A stretch of DNA of 7,486 nucleotides from an uncultured Brevundimonas sp. (lineage in GTDB: Bacteria; Pseudomonadota; Alphaproteobacteria; Caulobacterales; Caulobacteraceae), in assembly GCA_946885435.1 (NCBI GenBank), contig CAMPGL010000106.1, forward strand, positions 1 through 7,486, in the 5' to 3' direction. Below are positions 5,913 to 7,486 of the stretch, piece by piece. The translations under genes were made by a program, and so were the position numbers. A model generated the notes under the pieces. It ran no database searches. It was given only the letters and a program-made list of their open reading frames with translations, and was not told where the DNA came from. Each line of letters begins with the position of its first letter. Position 1 is the stretch's first letter.

Positions 5913-5994
5913 AGCCGTCACGGCGCAGCTTCGCCCGCAAATCGCCGGTCGGGCAAGTGAAGTTTAGGTCAGACCCGGGCCGGACATGACGAGG

Positions 5995-6022
5995 GTGACG
6001 TCAGAGTGGCCCGCGCTATAAG
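5995..6022 (+). promoter_or_regulatory. Predicted crcB promoter giving a leaderless transcript
   Basis: GTGACG at 5995-6000 resembles a -35 box (TTGACR) and TATAAG at 6017-6022 a -10 box, spaced by 16 bases. Initiation about seven bases downstream would fall at or next to the A of the crcB ATG at 6030. No Shine-Dalgarno sequence precedes that ATG, which fits a leaderless message. The eight-base palindrome TGACGTCA (5996-6003) overlaps the -35 box. Confidence 0.55.
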
Positions 6023-6029
6023 CGGCTCC

Positions 6030-6416
6030 ATGACCCGTCTTCTCCTCGTGGCCCTCGGCGGCGCCATCGGAGCCTCGGCCCGCTACGGGCTGGGCGTTCT
6101 GGCGCTGCGCCTTGCGCCGGGGGCGGCCTGGCCCTGGGGGACGTTCGCGTCGAATGTCTTCGGCGGCCTGGCGATGGGGCTGCTCGTGGGCTGGCTGTCA
6201 CTGAAGGCCGGCGCGCATCAGGAGAGCATCCGGCTGTTCGCGGCAGTCGGCGTGCTCGGCGGGTTCACGACTTTCTCGGCCTTCTCGCTAGAGACCGCCC
6301 TGATGATCGAACGGCGCGATTTCGCGCTTGCCGCCGGTTACGTCGCGGCCTCGGTGATCGTCTGCGTTGCGGCCCTGTTCGTGGGGTTGATGCTGATGCG
6401 AAGGCTGGCCGCGTGA
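6030..6416 (+). CDS. crcB: Fluoride channel CrcB/Fluc
   Basis: A small inner-membrane channel that exports fluoride passively as a dual-topology dimer. The 128 residues have four hydrophobic helices (about 3-26, 35-57, 68-91, 97-123). Family motifs are GGAIGASARYG at 10-20, WGTFASNVFGG at 36-46 with the conserved Asn42, and GVLGGFTTFSAFSLE at 74-88, which holds the Phe/Thr/Ser residues lining the fluoride path and the central sodium site. Length is usual (about 125). I chose the ATG at 6030 because MTRLLLVALGG is the typical start. A GTG at 6006 would add eight residues but would lie upstream of the predicted -10 box. The stop overlaps the start of the next gene by four bases (GTGA). No fluoride riboswitch is apparent. 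Confidence 0.94.
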   Translation: MTRLLLVALGGAIGASARYGLGVLALRLAPGAAWPWGTFASNVFGGLAMGLLVGWLSLKAGAHQESIRLFAAVGVLGGFTTFSAFSLETALMIERRDFALAAGYVAASVIVCVAALFVGLMLMRRLAA

Positions 6417-7417
6417 GCCGCGAGGTCAAGACGCTCCATGTCGACGCCGGCGAGGACGGTGTGCGCCTGGACCGCTGGTTCCGCAGGCGCTGGCCGCACC
6501 TGTCGAACATCCAGATCAACAAGCTGGCGCGCTCGGGCCAGATCCGCGTCGACGGCGCCCGGGCCAAGGCTGACACGCGCCTGTCTGCCGGAAGCCAGGT
6601 CCGCGTGCCGCCCCTGCCTGAGGCAGGCGAGCGGCCCGCCGGGCCTCCGCCTCTGTCGGATCAGGACGTCCGCTTCGTGCGCGGCCTGGTGCTCTACGAG
6701 GACGACGAGGTGCTGGCGCTGAACAAGCCGTCGGGCCTGGCCGTGCAGGGCGGCACCAAGACGACGAAGCACGTCGACCGGCTGCTGTCGGCTTGGGGGG
6801 AGGGGATCGAGCGGCCCCGCCTGGTCCACCGGCTCGACCGCGACACCTCAGGCGTCCTGCTGCTCGGCAAGAGCCCGGGTGCGGCGGCCAAGCTGGCCGG
6901 CGCCTTCGCGCGCCGCAAGGCGAAGAAGACCTACTGGGCCGTGGTCGCGGGCTCGCCCAAGCCCGCCGCCGGGATCATCGACATGCCGCTCATCAAGTCC
7001 GGCGTCGGCGATCGCGAGATGGTCCGCCCCGCCGACCCGAAGGAGCCCGGCGCCGAGCCCGCCGTCACCGAGTACGTCACCGTCTCGCGCGCCGCCCAGC
7101 GTGCGGCCTGGATGGCGCTCAGGCCCCAGACCGGCCGCACCCACCAGCTCCGCGCCCACATGCGCGCGCTCGGCCATCCCATCGTCGGCGACCCCAAGTA
7201 CGGCGACGAAACCTCGGACGCACTGGGCGAGGGCTTGCGCCTGCTGCTCCACGCCCGCCGGATCGAGCTCGATCACCCCTCGGGCGGCAAGCTGATCGTC
7301 GAGGCGCCCCTCAGCCCCGAGATGCGGGCCGGATTCGACCGCTTCGGCTTCGAGGAGCACGAGGCGGAGACGGAGCCGTTCCACGCCGTTCCGCGCCCGC
7401 ACGGCCGCGCTCGCTAG
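6413..7417 (+). CDS. rluC: 23S rRNA pseudouridine synthase, RluA family (RluC/RluD type)
   Basis: Isomerises specific uridines of 23S rRNA to pseudouridine. Residues about 16-66 form an S4 RNA-binding domain (GVRLDRWFRRRWPHLSN, INKLARSGQIRVDG). A Pro/Glu-rich linker (67-85) leads to the catalytic domain. The catalytic motif HRLDRDTSGVLLLGKS is at 139-154 with Asp142 as the expected nucleophile, KKTYWAVVAG is at 171-180, and LRPQTGRTHQLRAHMRALGHPIVGDPKYGD at 236-265 covers the other family motifs. LLLHARRIELDHP follows at 277-289. Length 334 is normal. RluC (U955, U2504, U2580 in E. coli numbering) is favoured over RluD by overall resemblance, but I cannot separate them firmly. The GTG start overlaps the crcB stop, with AAGG eight bases upstream. 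A charged tail follows residue 310. Confidence 0.9.
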   Translation: MSREVKTLHVDAGEDGVRLDRWFRRRWPHLSNIQINKLARSGQIRVDGARAKADTRLSAGSQVRVPPLPEAGERPAGPPPLSDQDVRFVRGLVLYEDDEVLALNKPSGLAVQGGTKTTKHVDRLLSAWGEGIERPRLVHRLDRDTSGVLLLGKSPGAAAKLAGAFARRKAKKTYWAVVAGSPKPAAGIIDMPLIKSGVGDREMVRPADPKEPGAEPAVTEYVTVSRAAQRAAWMALRPQTGRTHQLRAHMRALGHPIVGDPKYGDETSDALGEGLRLLLHARRIELDHPSGGKLIVEAPLSPEMRAGFDRFGFEEHEAETEPFHAVPRPHGRAR

Positions 7418-7433
7418 CTGGCTTGTCCCGGCC

Positions 7434-7439
7434 TATATC
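7434..7439 (+). promoter_or_regulatory. -10-like box just before the last gene
   Basis: TATATC lies six bases before the ATG at 7446 and no Shine-Dalgarno sequence is present. As with crcB, this points to a leaderless start, although no good -35 box is visible at the right distance. The spacer between the rluC stop and this ATG is only 28 bases. Confidence 0.4.
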
Positions 7440-7445
7440 GCCGCC

Positions 7446-7486
7446 ATGCAGATCCCGCCGCTCGATCCCAACGTCGCCGCCCGCAA
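7446..7486 (+). CDS. Start of an unidentified gene, cut by the window end
   Basis: An ATG opens a frame of 13 complete codons reading MQIPPLDPNVAAR before the window ends. This is too little to name a product. In alphaproteobacteria, crcB and an RluA-family gene are often followed by a HAD-family hydrolase and an ATP12-type chaperone gene, but that is only context from memory. The start is supported by a -10-like box six bases upstream and by the stop of the preceding gene. Confidence refers to this being a real gene start. Confidence 0.5.
   Translation, partial: MQIPPLDPNVAAR

Larger units (their letters stand above)
5829..6029. other. Divergent intergenic region upstream of crcB and the membrane-protein gene
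   Basis: These 201 bases hold no supportable gene. Visible features are the ribosome site of the minus-strand gene (TGAGGA, complement of 5841-5846), a short palindrome GGCCA-CTA-TGGCC at 5860-5872, a longer hairpin at 5885-5912 and the crcB promoter at 5995-6022. A CATAGT box on the minus strand (complement of 5864-5869) could be a -10 for the membrane-protein gene. It has no convincing -35 partner. No fluoride-riboswitch-like leader is recognisable. Confidence 0.6.

Noticed and set aside
5506..5960. Overlapping open frames at the 5' end of the membrane-protein gene, on both strands
   Set aside because: They run across the well-supported minus-strand gene or its upstream region, are Arg/Ala/Gly-rich and show no motif or ribosome site.
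5829..6029. Fluoride riboswitch upstream of crcB
   Set aside because: No segment with the conserved aptamer pattern and pseudoknot is recognisable, and the likely transcription start is at the ATG.
6006..6029. GTG at 6006 as crcB start
   Set aside because: It lies upstream of the predicted -10 box and adds eight residues not typical of the family; MTRLLLVALGG is the usual type of start.
6613..6627. Perfect hairpin CCTGCC-TGA-GGCAGG within rluC
   Set aside because: It lies in the codons for the linker after the S4 domain; short palindromes of this kind are common in GC-rich coding DNA and nothing else marks it.

Overview
The window is high-GC, gene-dense DNA. I read it as an alphaproteobacterial chromosome segment, most likely from the Caulobacterales (Caulobacter/Brevundimonas type). 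Grounds: the order nrdR-ribD-ribE-ribB-ribH-nusB-thiL, strong GC bias at third codon positions, a small lipoprotein resembling a family I know from Caulobacter, and start codons placed directly behind -10-like boxes. The genus is an inference.

Positions 1-4121 carry a tightly packed plus-strand operon. It has the 3' end of nrdR, then the riboflavin genes ribD (reductase domain only), ribE, ribB and ribH, then nusB and thiL. Nearly every junction is a 1-, 4- or 14-base overlap, so translation is probably coupled. The exception is the ribD-ribE spacer, which holds four 9-base tandem repeats. The rib genes cover the reductase step, the butanone-phosphate branch and the last two steps to riboflavin. 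The GTP cyclohydrolase II domain and the RibD deaminase domain are not in the window, so both must be supplied from elsewhere if the pathway is complete. ribD also carries a 148-base insertion made of two inverted copies of a palindromic repeat, translated in frame into about 47 extra residues.

Positions 4122-5828 hold a weak terminator-like hairpin, a small predicted lipoprotein gene, and on the minus strand an unrecognised 391-residue protein with about four membrane segments. These two genes converge, and both stop codons lie inside one perfect 9-base-arm palindrome.

Positions 5829-7486 begin with a 201-base divergent intergenic region. It contains a hairpin and a promoter that would start crcB (fluoride channel) as a leaderless or nearly leaderless message. 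crcB overlaps a 23S rRNA pseudouridine synthase gene of the RluC/RluD type by four bases. After 28 bases a further gene begins, again behind a -10-like box, and runs off the window.

The window is mostly conserved housekeeping DNA. The item most worth a second look is the repeat pair exapted into the ribD coding sequence. Next are the missing deaminase domain, the shared stop-codon palindrome and the uncharacterised membrane protein.
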